A DNA stretch of 64,000 bases, from positions 5,642,001 through 5,706,000 of the forward strand of contig OZ250179.1 of NCBI GenBank assembly GCA_965238125.1. The letters are read 5' to 3'. Made by a program: the position numbers and the translations under genes. Within the stretch, counting starts at the first letter, position 1. Each line of letters opens with the position of its first letter. Under the pieces are notes generated by a model. It saw only the letters and a program-made list of their open reading frames with translations. It made no database searches and was not told where the DNA came from. Shown here in pieces: positions 53,406 through 63,519 of this stretch. The DNA comes from UBA6623 sp965238125. Lineage in GTDB: Bacteria; Acidobacteriota; Terriglobia; Bryobacterales; UBA6623.

Positions 53406-53759
53406 TTAGCGAATCCAATGTGTCTCGTGGCACGCTTCGCAAGCGTCAATGATCTGGTTGCCGGCCTCGGTGATGCCGTCGACGTCCTTCGCTTCGGCGG
53501 CCTTCAACGCGGCCGCGCCCGCCTCGACCATCGCCAACGAAGTCTTCATCCAGACGGAGTCTTTGGCGCGGTTTCCAATCATCAGCAGGTTGCCGGATTC
53601 AGCCAGGATCACGGCGCTGTTGCGAACGGCTGTCCACCCTTTGTCGTCTTTGGGCGGCTGCCGTGCGACGTTGAACAAATCATTCGAAGCGGGAATGACC
53701 ATGGCCCCCTGCATGCCGCGCCCCGAGTCATCAAGGCTGAGCCGTGAGCCGCCGGGCAT
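53406..53759 (-). CDS. Cytochrome c'-like protein lacking a signal peptide
   Basis: 117 residues. From about residue 20 it matches the other two cytochrome c'-like proteins here: MVIPASNDLFNVA, DDKGWTAVRNSAVILAESGN, LLMIGNRAKDSVWMK, ending in the haem motif DACEACHETHWIR. The first 19 residues (MPGGSRLSLDDSGRGMQGA) are not a signal peptide, although the family is exported. The DNA coding them contains a 19-base match to the right arm of the palindromic element (53714-53732) and overlaps the PepSY gene's 3' end. The true 5' end was probably replaced by the repeat. Without export, haem would not be attached, so the gene may be non-functional. Confidence 0.65.
   Translation of the reverse strand: MPGGSRLSLDDSGRGMQGAMVIPASNDLFNVARQPPKDDKGWTAVRNSAVILAESGNLLMIGNRAKDSVWMKTSLAMVEAGAAALKAAEAKDVDGITEAGNQIIDACEACHETHWIR
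53714..53732. repeat. 19-bp trace of the palindromic element
   Basis: TGCCGCGCCCCGAGTCATC is the exact complement of 35863-35881 in the right arm of the 136-bp element. The CCCC-rich flank beyond it is also similar with a small gap. It falls at the 5' end of the cytochrome c'-like gene. Confidence 0.6.
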
Positions 53760-55314
53760 GTCTCCGCAGCCGGCGCCAGGCTTGCTTGATCGACGTCCCG
53801 CTCAATACGAGGCCGCCGAGGAGCAACAAGATCACAACAACATCCCACAACGGGCGCCGGTAATAAAGGAATCGAAAGTCCAGGTTGTGCAGGCCGTGAT
53901 AAAGCCAGCGGTTGAGGCGGGTGAGCCGCTCTTCCTTGCGCAAAATCAAGCCGAGATAGGGGTCGACATAGAGCCAGGTCCGCCGAGGATCGTCAAAGCG
54001 TAGACGCAGGACCGGGAGAGGCAGGCCGCGATCTCGGCTGTAGTAATAGTCGTCGTATTCGTCGATCCACGCGACGTCGTCGACCGCGCTGTCGGGCATG
54101 GCCGCCCCGGCCGCGGCAAGCACGTCGTTGTCGGCGAACCGAGTGAAGGTTCCTCGCTCAGCCTCAACGGCCCGGACGGCCAGATGCTCGAGCATTTGCA
54201 CGGGCGAGAGAAACGTCGCCGGACCGGCGCGCGGGCGGGGGACGCTTGAGTCGGGGGAGGGGGCGCGATAAGCGACGAAGAAAGGCTCGCTCTGAAACTG
54301 CATCACCTCAAGTTCCTTCGGGGCAAAGGAAGACGCGATGGCCTCGGCCGCGAGGCGAATCCGTTCGGGCGTCAGCAGATCAAGACGCAGGGGACCGCCC
54401 GCCACCGCTTCAGCCTGCTCTCGAGTCGGCGTGGTGCCCGGGTGCCACCTAAAGGGATCGAGCGAAAGGCAGCCGCTGAGGATCCAAGTAAAGCTCGTGA
54501 GTCCGAAGACCAGGCCGGCGTAATGGTGCCAACGCATCCAGCCGACGTAAGGAGAGCGGGCGGGGTCCCCTTTCACGCGGTACCGGGATTTCACCGATAA
54601 CCGCCAAACGCCCCAAACAAGCCCCGACAGCGACAACAGGCAACCGGCGATCGACAACCCGATAACGGAATTGATCCACAGCGCCGAATGCCGCCGAAAA
54701 GGCGTGAAATAGAGCCAGTGAAGCACGCTCCCCAGATACCCCCAGAGGCGGCCCGAGTGCGTCGTCTTCATCACGACTTCGCCGGTGCGGTCGGAAACGT
54801 AGAGCTCGGTATCGTTGGAGTCGCCAAGCGCGACGCGATGCGTCGGGGATAAAGAGAGAACACCAAGCGCCCATTGGTCGGCGTCGGCCAGGTGGGTGTC
54901 GTAACGAGCGCTGTCGGCGAACTCCGGCGCAAATTCACGCGTGATCATCATCGCCTGCTCGGCGGTCAGACCGTCGAGAGGCTGTCCGTCGTCGGCGAAT
55001 ACGGTAGACCACTCGCCGCCGCGCGCGAAGCGGTAGACCGGACGGTCGCCGAGCATGCCGACGCGAAGTCTGTCGGCACGGAATCCGATGCTTTGGGAGG
55101 CATCACCGGCGGAGACGGCGAGATTCGAGAGGTCGAGCGCCGGAAGTCGCCGCAGACGCTCCTCGGGATCGAGGCTCGGCAGGCGCTCGTACATCATCAC
55201 CAGCCCCGAACCGAACCACATGATGAAGAGCAATCCTCCGGCGATGCCCAACCAGCGATGAGCGTAGATCAGCGCCTTTCGGACGGCGTATCGCGGCACG
55301 CGGAAAGCCATCAA
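53731..55314 (-). CDS. PepSY-associated transmembrane protein (iron-uptake type)
   Basis: 527 residues. The first helix, with HRWLGIAGGLLFIMWFGSGL, and three more at about 200, 260 and 500 (GLSIAGCLLSLSGLVWGVW, HHYAGLVFGLTSFTWILSG, VVVILLLLGGLVLSGTSI) give the four-helix PepSY_TM layout with conserved His residues (HRW, HWLYF, HHYAG, HGLHNLDF). These proteins often accompany TonB receptors and may reduce iron in the periplasm. It is followed 28 bases into its end by the cytochrome c'-like gene and preceded 10 bases away by a TonB receptor gene, supporting an iron-acquisition operon. Confidence 0.83.
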   Translation of the reverse strand: MMAFRVPRYAVRKALIYAHRWLGIAGGLLFIMWFGSGLVMMYERLPSLDPEERLRRLPALDLSNLAVSAGDASQSIGFRADRLRVGMLGDRPVYRFARGGEWSTVFADDGQPLDGLTAEQAMMITREFAPEFADSARYDTHLADADQWALGVLSLSPTHRVALGDSNDTELYVSDRTGEVVMKTTHSGRLWGYLGSVLHWLYFTPFRRHSALWINSVIGLSIAGCLLSLSGLVWGVWRLSVKSRYRVKGDPARSPYVGWMRWHHYAGLVFGLTSFTWILSGCLSLDPFRWHPGTTPTREQAEAVAGGPLRLDLLTPERIRLAAEAIASSFAPKELEVMQFQSEPFFVAYRAPSPDSSVPRPRAGPATFLSPVQMLEHLAVRAVEAERGTFTRFADNDVLAAAGAAMPDSAVDDVAWIDEYDDYYYSRDRGLPLPVLRLRFDDPRRTWLYVDPYLGLILRKEERLTRLNRWLYHGLHNLDFRFLYYRRPLWDVVVILLLLGGLVLSGTSIKQAWRRLRRHARRLTAQP

Positions 55315-55324
55315 GAGCCTTTTA

Positions 55325-57775
55325 TCAAAAAACGAACGAAGTCGTTACGAGGACCTGGCGAGGCCGGCCGATGTCGGCCGATTCACCGCTTGAGATGTCG
55401 CCGTTCCAGAAATACTCGGCATCGAAGAGATTGTGCGCGGCAAGCGTCAGGCGTACCGGCCCGCGACGCCATGTCACGGCCGCATCCACCAGCGTATAGG
55501 GGTCGAGTTCGAAGGCGTTGCGTTGGTCGATTTGCACGGTGCCGACGTGCTTGACGTCGAGGGTGAAGTCGAGGAACGACCGCGGAGAGAAAACGGCGCC
55601 GCCGTTGATCACCCGATCGGGCGAAATCGGAAGGCGGTTGCCGGTCAGCACGGTGTCTCCGCGCGAGGATTCGATCACGAAATCATCAAAGCGGTTCCTG
55701 TAAAACGACGCGTTGAGATATGTTGTCAATTTGCGGCCGGGCCGCCAGCGGACAGCGGTTTCGAAGCCCTTGTATTTGTGCTTGCCCGCATTGGCAGGCA
55801 GGAAAAAAGGACCTTGGCGAACGGTGGTGACAATGCCGTCGCGGTGCATTCGGAAATAAGCGCCCTCGAACGAAAGCGCACCGCCGAGGACGCTGCCCTT
55901 GAGGCCGACTTCGTAGTTGTCGATATCTTCGGGGATCAACTCGATTTGCTCGTCGCCGGGCCGTAATTGGCTGGGCCGGCGCGGCGGCAGGAAGGCCTGA
56001 GAATACGTCGCGTACGCATTGACGACAGGGCCGCTGTCGTCTTCAACGCCCAAAAGTTTGAACGTCGAGCTGATCTTCGGACTGAACGCGTCAAACGTGT
56101 CTTCGACTCGCGGGGCCCCGTCGCGAAACGTCAGCGTGTTGTCGAGCGCGAGGCGATCGTATCGGCCGCCGACCGTTACGACCCAGCGGCTGGTCGGCTC
56201 GATCATGTACTGCAGAAATAGGCCGGTAATCCCCAAGTTGTAGTCATTGCCGCCAAAGCGAAAGAACTGCCACTCGTTGCGCGGGGGGAAGATCGGGTTC
56301 AGATAGTTCAGCGTCCAGCCAAATAGATCGGGGTCGGTGAAGATCAGATTGCCGGCACTGAAGCCGCCGGTTCGTTCGTAGGAGCCGCCGACGATCAGGG
56401 AACTCTTGATTCCGCCGAATTGGGGGGCCGCTTCGAGTCGCAGTTCCTGATAGAAGATGTCCTCGTCGGTTTCGAGCTCAAAGGGAAACATCGCCAGGGT
56501 GTTCGCTTCCAGGTCGAAGGGGCCTCCGATCACGTCACCGTCGTCGATGAATTTGTATTGGATCGGGCGGTACCCGAAGACCTCCACGACCCGGACTCGC
56601 TCGGCAAGTTCCCGCGTGTAGTTAACGGTGAGCCGCGTTTCTTCCTGATGGTAGTTGGGGCCGGGAAAGTTGAGGCTCGTGCGGCGGTCAAAACGCGGGT
56701 CGAGGTCACTCAAGAGTTGTCCGTCGATGATGGGGACATTGGTTGGAGTGCTGTTGTCGGAGACTACGCCGTGAATGCTGACGCTGCCGAAGGATTTCGC
56801 GTCGGGGACGAACGTCAGCTTCCCGAAGGTCGCTGTCTCGTCGACATTGAAGTCGATGGGGCCGGTGAAATAACCGCCGTTATGCTCCCGTGCAAGCGAG
56901 ACGTAGTAGCCGACCCGCCTACCCAGCGGCCCCGAGGCTCTGCCCAGCCCTTTCAACGTTCCGAATTCGCCGGTGGTAAGATCCAGGCCGAAGCGGTGTT
57001 CGGAGGTCGGCGAGGCGGTGAGCACGTTGATGGCGCCACCCACGGCCGTGCGGCCGTAGAGGGCGGAATTGGGGCCGCGCACGACTTCGATACTGTCGGC
57101 GTCGTTGATCGGCAGGTTGACCACCCGGGCGCTGTTGCGGGAGTCGGTTTGCGGCACGCCGTCGATCAACAGCAGCGTGTTCGTGAACTCGTTGCCGTCG
57201 CGGGGCATTCCCCGCAGCGCGACGGATTCGAAGGAGCCGGCTTGGGTGCTGATGACCAGGCCCGGGATGTGCGCGAGAGCTTGGGTCAGCTCTTGGTCGC
57301 CTCGGCGGTCGATCGTTTCGCGGTCCACAATATCCGTCTGAGCCGGGACGTCGCCGATACTGAGAGCCGACTTCGTGGCGGTCACTTGGATGCGTTGCAT
57401 CAGATTCGGAGTCGCCTCGAGTTCGACGCGAAGTTCCAACCGCTCATCGGCTTTGACCCGCAGCCCGGGAACCCGTAGTTTCAGGAAGCCCGGGGCCTCG
57501 ACAACGATCGCCGTTTCTCCCGCGGGGACGTGGCGGACGACAAACCGGCCCACTGCATTGGCGACGGCGCGCAACGCCGTGCCCTCGATCTCGATGACCG
57601 CGCCGCCCCCCGCACTCTCGACCGCGACGCCTTGGATACCGCCCAGAGGCGCGTCTTGGGCCGCGGACGTCAATGTGCCCAACACCGTTCCGATGACGAT
57701 CCACGGGACAAGCTCGAAAGGAGGCCGCTCGAAAGGGCTTTCCCTCCGAAAACGCGCGACCGAACAAATGACCAT
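55325..57775 (-). CDS. TonB-dependent outer-membrane receptor
   Basis: 816 residues from ATG 57775, which sets the signal peptide (FELVPWIVIGTVLGTLTSAA). An N-terminal carboxypeptidase-regulatory-like domain at about 40-125 (GGIQGVAVESAGGGAVIEI, GRFVVRHVPAGETAIVVEAP) precedes the plug at about 130-240 (QELTQALAHIPGLVISTQAG, LLLIDGVPQTDSRN, SIEVVRGPNSALYGRTAVGG). The barrel ends in VLVTTSFVF with the terminal Phe needed for assembly, preceded by AHNLFDAEYFWNGD. The plug and barrel resemble siderophore receptors, and the downstream PepSY gene agrees; the actual ligand is unknown. The frame upstream of 57775 adds 48 unlikely residues. Confidence 0.9.
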   Translation of the reverse strand: MVICSVARFRRESPFERPPFELVPWIVIGTVLGTLTSAAQDAPLGGIQGVAVESAGGGAVIEIEGTALRAVANAVGRFVVRHVPAGETAIVVEAPGFLKLRVPGLRVKADERLELRVELEATPNLMQRIQVTATKSALSIGDVPAQTDIVDRETIDRRGDQELTQALAHIPGLVISTQAGSFESVALRGMPRDGNEFTNTLLLIDGVPQTDSRNSARVVNLPINDADSIEVVRGPNSALYGRTAVGGAINVLTASPTSEHRFGLDLTTGEFGTLKGLGRASGPLGRRVGYYVSLAREHNGGYFTGPIDFNVDETATFGKLTFVPDAKSFGSVSIHGVVSDNSTPTNVPIIDGQLLSDLDPRFDRRTSLNFPGPNYHQEETRLTVNYTRELAERVRVVEVFGYRPIQYKFIDDGDVIGGPFDLEANTLAMFPFELETDEDIFYQELRLEAAPQFGGIKSSLIVGGSYERTGGFSAGNLIFTDPDLFGWTLNYLNPIFPPRNEWQFFRFGGNDYNLGITGLFLQYMIEPTSRWVVTVGGRYDRLALDNTLTFRDGAPRVEDTFDAFSPKISSTFKLLGVEDDSGPVVNAYATYSQAFLPPRRPSQLRPGDEQIELIPEDIDNYEVGLKGSVLGGALSFEGAYFRMHRDGIVTTVRQGPFFLPANAGKHKYKGFETAVRWRPGRKLTTYLNASFYRNRFDDFVIESSRGDTVLTGNRLPISPDRVINGGAVFSPRSFLDFTLDVKHVGTVQIDQRNAFELDPYTLVDAAVTWRRGPVRLTLAAHNLFDAEYFWNGDISSGESADIGRPRQVLVTTSFVF

Positions 57776-57967
57776 CTTGGGCTCGTGATTGTATCTTGGT
57801 TGGAGTAGACTTGTTCTGTGCACGGTCGGGTCGTTCCAAGAACCCGTTACTCTACAAGAATTCGAACGTTGGGCAGCGCCTTGTCGGGCCGCCTCTTGCA
57901 TCAGGTTCCCGACCTGCAAGAAGCCTGCCGTTCGAGTCGCGGTTCTTAAAGATCGCGTAGGTGTACA

Positions 57968-58453
57968 TTGACCAGGAAAATCGTACTAATTCTGTCAGCG
58001 CTGTTCACGGGAGCCTGTGGGGGGTCGACTGACTCCGCGACAAGCGCCCAACCACCGTTCAAGCCGATCTCGAGCATCGAACAAATCATGCATGACGTGG
58101 TCTTCCCGAACGCCGACGCAGTCTGGGACTCAGTCGGCACGATCATCACGCAGGAGGGCACCGAAGAGATCTACCCCCGAACCGAGGACGAGTGGATTGC
58201 GGTCCAGGGCCACGCCCGGACCCTGATGGAAGCGGGCAACCTGCTCATGATGGAAGGCCGCGCCAAGGACACCGACAAGTGGATGGAACGGGCGACGGCC
58301 TTAATCGAAGCCTCTCAAAAGATCCTCGAGGCGGCCGAAGCCCAAGACGCCCAAGCGGTATTCGACCGCGGCGAACTGATCTACAACGCCTGCCAAAACT
58401 GCCACTGGGATTACAACTACGAAGTCGATCCGTCCATCATCCGGATTTATTAG
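57968..58453 (+). CDS. Cytochrome c'-like exported protein, possibly a lipoprotein
   Basis: 161 residues from TTG 57968 (MTRKIVLILSALFTGACGGS when initiated). The hydrophobic start with TGAC at the end suggests a signal or weak lipobox at Cys17. The body is a helical cytochrome c'-type domain (IEQIMHDVVFPNADAVWDSV, RTEDEWIAVQGHARTLMEAG, NLLMMEGRAKDTDKWMERAT) with the haem motif CQNCH close to the C-terminus. It is the best preserved of three such genes in the window. It is divergent from the TonB receptor and lies 35 bases before the peptide-transporter gene. Confidence 0.78.
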   Translation: MTRKIVLILSALFTGACGGSTDSATSAQPPFKPISSIEQIMHDVVFPNADAVWDSVGTIITQEGTEEIYPRTEDEWIAVQGHARTLMEAGNLLMMEGRAKDTDKWMERATALIEASQKILEAAEAQDAQAVFDRGELIYNACQNCHWDYNYEVDPSIIRIY

Positions 58454-58488
58454 GCCCGCCCCGAGCAGGCACACTTCCGCAACCCGTC

Positions 58489-60003
<1,515 letters not shown>

Positions 60004-60063
60004 CGGCTCGTCGCGGAAAGAATGTTCGCCGCATCGAGCGACATATCAAATCGCCAGCCACTG

Positions 60064-60146
60064 CAGCCGCGAAGCGGCGACAGGAGCCTTAGCCCAGGGT
60101 GGAGCCGAAGGCGCAACCCTGGGTAGAATCCCCTCCCAGGAGAGCC
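60064..60146 (+). repeat. Palindromic intergenic repeat, 83-bp family, copy 2
   Basis: AGCCGCGAAGCGGCG, spacer, then AGCCCAGGGTGGAGCCGAAG with the closing arm AACCCTGGGT, and GAGAGCCC at the end. It matches the element at 25611-25693 in order, spacing and most bases. It fills most of the 259-bp gap between the convergent transporter and folC genes. Confidence 0.7.
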
Positions 60147-60262
60147 CTGGAGGGGCGACAGGAAGGCCCCCGGCACCCATTTTGCCGGCTCCGACGCGAG
60201 GGGAAAGGCGCTCCGTCGATTGCGGCGTCCGCCGACTGGCGCGGATCGGCGCCGCCGATGCC

Positions 60263-61606
60263 TCACGGCGCGACCGGCGCCCGCATCATCTCGACCACCT
60301 CGCCCACCAAGAAGATCGATCCCGCGACAACAATTAAGTCATCGGCTGCCGCTCGGCTCCGCGCTTCGTCCAACGCCTCGCTGAGATTCGGCGCCATCGA
60401 GATGGATGGGTGATGGTGATCCACCAGATCCAATAACGTTTGCGGACGCGCGGAGCGCGTCACCCGCGAGCGCGTCAAGATCACTCGGTCCGCCCTTGGG
60501 AACAGCACCCCGGCGATTTCGTCAACCGCTTTGTCTCGCACCGCGCCGTAAATCAAATGAATCGTCCGGCCGCGCTCATGCCGTTCGAGGAACCGCGCCA
60601 GGGTGCGTGCCCCGGCCGGATTGTGCGCGGCGTCCAATAGGATTTCCGGCGCACCCGGAATGCGTTCGAGCCGCCCCGGCCACCTCGTCGCGGAAATGCC
60701 CCGCGCGATCGATTCCGCGTCGACCCCCGCCAGATCGAGCGCCGCGATCGCGGTCAACGCATTGACGACTTGATGTTCTCCCGGCAATCGCAGCGAGACT
60801 TCGATCCCGCCGGACGCCCCCCCGCTGTTCGCGCCGGTGTCTTCGACCTCCGCGGCACTCAAGTGTCGCCGCGCCGCAAAGCCGTAACAGCCGCGCTCAT
60901 CGGTGATCTCGTCCGCGGTCCAATCGACGCCCGCGTCCACCAAGGCGATATCGAGTTCCGCGGCCCGTTGCTCGAGCGCGGCCGTCACTTCCGGGTGCTG
61001 CGGAGCAACCGCGACGCGCATGCCGGCCTTGAAGATGCCGGCCTTCTCCGCCGCGATCGAGGCCATATCCTTTCCGAGAAATCGCTCGTGGTCGAAATCG
61101 ATCGGCGTTACCACGCCCAACTCGGCCTTGAGGACATTCGTCGCGTCCAAGCGCCCTCCGAGCCCGACTTCGACGACGCCCCACCCGACTCCGGCATTTC
61201 GAAACGCCGTGAACGCCGCGGCCGTCACCGACTCGAAAAATGTTGGATGCTCCCCATGTCCCCGTTCAGCCGCGATTCGCTCATTGGCGGCCCGAACTTC
61301 TTCCACCGCGCGGGCGAAATCGGGATCCGATATTTCTTCGCCCCCCAAGCGCACCCGCTCGTTAAAGCGCACCAAATGGGGCGAGGTGTAGAGCCCCACG
61401 CTTTGCCCCGCGGCCCGCAGGCCCGCTTCGATGAACGCCGCCGTTGAGCCCTTCCCGTTCGTTCCGGCCACGTGGACCGCTCGAAACACATGATGAGGGT
61501 TGCCGAGCAACGCCAAGAGGCGTTCCATGCGATCGAGGCCGAAGTTCGCGGTACGGATGTCGCCCAGCAGCGAGAGGAGGTAGCGAACGGCCTCGGGATA
61601 AGTCAT
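60263..61606 (-). CDS. folC: Folylpolyglutamate/dihydrofolate synthase
   Basis: 447 residues. The ATP-binding loop VHVAGTNGKGSTAAFIEAGL (Gly48-Ser54) and the FolC markers LYTSPHLVRFNERVRLGGEE, FFESVTAAAF, VEVGLGGRLDATNV, ITPIDFDHERFLG-like VTPIDFDHERFLGK, KAGIFKAGM and LLDAAHNPAGARTLARFLE are all there. It adds glutamate to folates (and possibly to dihydropteroate) in the cytoplasm. Its start overlaps the accD stop by four bases (ATGA), the common accD-folC operon. Confidence 0.95.
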   Translation of the reverse strand: MTYPEAVRYLLSLLGDIRTANFGLDRMERLLALLGNPHHVFRAVHVAGTNGKGSTAAFIEAGLRAAGQSVGLYTSPHLVRFNERVRLGGEEISDPDFARAVEEVRAANERIAAERGHGEHPTFFESVTAAAFTAFRNAGVGWGVVEVGLGGRLDATNVLKAELGVVTPIDFDHERFLGKDMASIAAEKAGIFKAGMRVAVAPQHPEVTAALEQRAAELDIALVDAGVDWTADEITDERGCYGFAARRHLSAAEVEDTGANSGGASGGIEVSLRLPGEHQVVNALTAIAALDLAGVDAESIARGISATRWPGRLERIPGAPEILLDAAHNPAGARTLARFLERHERGRTIHLIYGAVRDKAVDEIAGVLFPRADRVILTRSRVTRSARPQTLLDLVDHHHPSISMAPNLSEALDEARSRAAADDLIVVAGSIFLVGEVVEMMRAPVAP

Positions 61607-62454
61607 TCGATCGGGCCGCGGAAAAAGTCGAAGGCCTGGGCGAGGAAGTCCTTCATGTCCGGGCGCGGCACAACGGCGTCGAGCATACCGTGTTCGAGCA
61701 GAAATTCCGACGTTTGAAAGCCCTTGGGGAGCTTTTGGCGAATCGTTTGTTCGATCACGCGCGGGCCGGCGAAACCGATCAACGCACCCGGCTCGGCGAT
61801 GTTGAGGTCGCCCAGCATGGCGTAACTGGCCGTCACGCCGCCGGTCGTCGGGTCAGTCAATACGCTGACATAGGGGAGCCGCGCTTGCACGAGCTTCACC
61901 AGAGTGCTCGAAATCTTGGCCATCTGCATCAGGCTGACCGCGCCTTCCATCATGCGCGCTCCGCCCGAAGCCGAAACCACGATGAGGGGCTGCTGTTTCT
62001 CGTGGGCCCGCTCGATGGCTCGCGTGATCTTCTCGCCCACCACGGCGCCCATACTGCCGCCGATGAAGCGATATTCCATCACGGCCGCCACCGCCGGACG
62101 CCCCTTGATCTTGCCCTCGGCGCAGATCACCGCGTCCTTGAGCCCCGTCGCTGCTTCCGCCGTTTCGAGGCGCTCCCGGTAGGAGCGCTGATCGACGAAC
62201 TCCAGCGCATTGGTGCTTCGAAGACTCGCGTCGAACTCTTCCCAGTGTTCGCCGTCAAAGAGCAAATTCAAGCGGCCCCGCGCGTCGATCTTGAAATGGA
62301 AGGCGCATTTCGGACAGACCATCTCATTGGCTTCGAGGTCTTTCTTCCAAATGGTCGCGCGGCACGAATCGCACTTAATCCAAAGGCCTTCGGTGCGAAC
62401 CCGCCGCGGCGCGGGTGACTCTTCGGAGCCATTATCCTTGTCAGACGATGCCAT
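61603..62454 (-). CDS. accD: Acetyl-CoA carboxylase carboxyltransferase subunit beta
   Basis: 283 residues. The N-terminal zinc ribbon has four Cys (Cys28, Cys31, Cys47, Cys50: IKCDSCRATIW...VCPKCAFHF). The carboxyltransferase core follows with ALEFVDQRSYRERLE, EGKIKGRPAVAAVMEYRFIG, VSASGGARMMEGAVSLMQMA, YVSVLTDPTTGGVTASYAML and GFAGPRVIEQTI. It works with AccA to make malonyl-CoA, the first step of fatty-acid synthesis. First gene of the accD-folC pair. Confidence 0.95.
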   Translation of the reverse strand: MASSDKDNGSEESPAPRRVRTEGLWIKCDSCRATIWKKDLEANEMVCPKCAFHFKIDARGRLNLLFDGEHWEEFDASLRSTNALEFVDQRSYRERLETAEAATGLKDAVICAEGKIKGRPAVAAVMEYRFIGGSMGAVVGEKITRAIERAHEKQQPLIVVSASGGARMMEGAVSLMQMAKISSTLVKLVQARLPYVSVLTDPTTGGVTASYAMLGDLNIAEPGALIGFAGPRVIEQTIRQKLPKGFQTSEFLLEHGMLDAVVPRPDMKDFLAQAFDFFRGPIE

Positions 62455-62517
62455 GGGCCGCCAACCGCCTGATGATAACAGATGAGATCCGAAATCGAGC
62501 CGGCGCCGGGTTGTGGA

Positions 62518-63519
62518 TCAGCCCGAAGCACTCGAACCTTGTACCCTCGACTCCGCACTGACGGCCACAAAGGTCGCCAACACATGCGGCACCAGAAAAA
62601 CGCTCCGCAACTCCGCCATGAAGGCGATCACCGATGAGATGCCGATCGTTACTCCCACGGCCAGCAAGATCCGCTTGTCGATACTCGTCAAAGCTCTGCG
62701 ATTCGCGAAGACCCAGAGCGCGGTAGGCAGAACCAGAGCGACTAACAGCACCGGCCATCCCGAAGCCCAGGGATGAGCCAGAAACTGCTCGATCGTAAGG
62801 TATCCGTTTACCAGGTAGCCCCATTCGGCATCACCGCCGCCGACCCATTTTGCGAGCCAACTCGTCACATAGCTCAGCACCATGAGAAAAACCGCGTACG
62901 CGCTTTCCGCCGGGCGAAATTCCTTGCGTGGCCCGAAGCCATGAAGACACAGCCAAACAACGCTGGCGAACGCCGCCGTCTGGCGGTTGAGACTCGCCAC
63001 CACGGTCGTCACCAAAGTCGCTGCTTTCCAGCCGCGAATCGAGGACCACAGGAGAAGAGAAAAGAAGATCACTTCGGGAAAGTCGGTCGGATGTTCCCAA
63101 CTGTGATTGAAGGTAAGAATCAACCCCAGCGCCAACCAGCCCGATCCGAAGGCGGCAACCTTGGGGGACGCTCCCAAGACTTTGATCGAAACGCCTGAAA
63201 ACACCAGGAACGCCAGGAAAGCGGTCGCCAAGCGCAAGATGACGAACCAGGCTTCCGGCGGGAAGATTTCCACCTGAATTACCAACGCGAGCAACGCCGG
63301 AAAAAGAATCCTACTTCGAAACGGAGGCCAGTCCGCCTCCTTGCCTTGGACCGAGTACGATTCTCCGGCCAGTAGGGCGAGCTGCTGGTTGACGGTTTCC
63401 GTGCGGTTTTGGAAGCGGTCGTGAAGATTATTCGATACGAAACAGACGATAATCGCCAAGCTGAGGCTGATCAGCGCAACGGCAACGAACGGTTGCGTTG
63501 GCGGCGTTGAGAATTTCAC
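62518..63519 (-). CDS. Multi-pass membrane protein, unknown
   Basis: 333 residues from GTG 63519, overlapping the preceding stop by four bases (GTGA). About eight helices (VAVALISLSLAIIVCFVSN, FPALLALVIQVEIFPPEAW, FLAFLVFSGVSIKVLG, VLLVALVLPTALWVF) with a polar periplasmic loop and the motif PFRSRILFPALL. This layout recalls polysaccharide-export or lipid-linked-sugar membrane proteins, but no catalytic residues can be named. It probably works with the upstream gene, with which it is translationally coupled. Confidence 0.6.
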   Translation of the reverse strand: MKFSTPPTQPFVAVALISLSLAIIVCFVSNNLHDRFQNRTETVNQQLALLAGESYSVQGKEADWPPFRSRILFPALLALVIQVEIFPPEAWFVILRLATAFLAFLVFSGVSIKVLGASPKVAAFGSGWLALGLILTFNHSWEHPTDFPEVIFFSLLLWSSIRGWKAATLVTTVVASLNRQTAAFASVVWLCLHGFGPRKEFRPAESAYAVFLMVLSYVTSWLAKWVGGGDAEWGYLVNGYLTIEQFLAHPWASGWPVLLVALVLPTALWVFANRRALTSIDKRILLAVGVTIGISSVIAFMAELRSVFLVPHVLATFVAVSAESRVQGSSASG

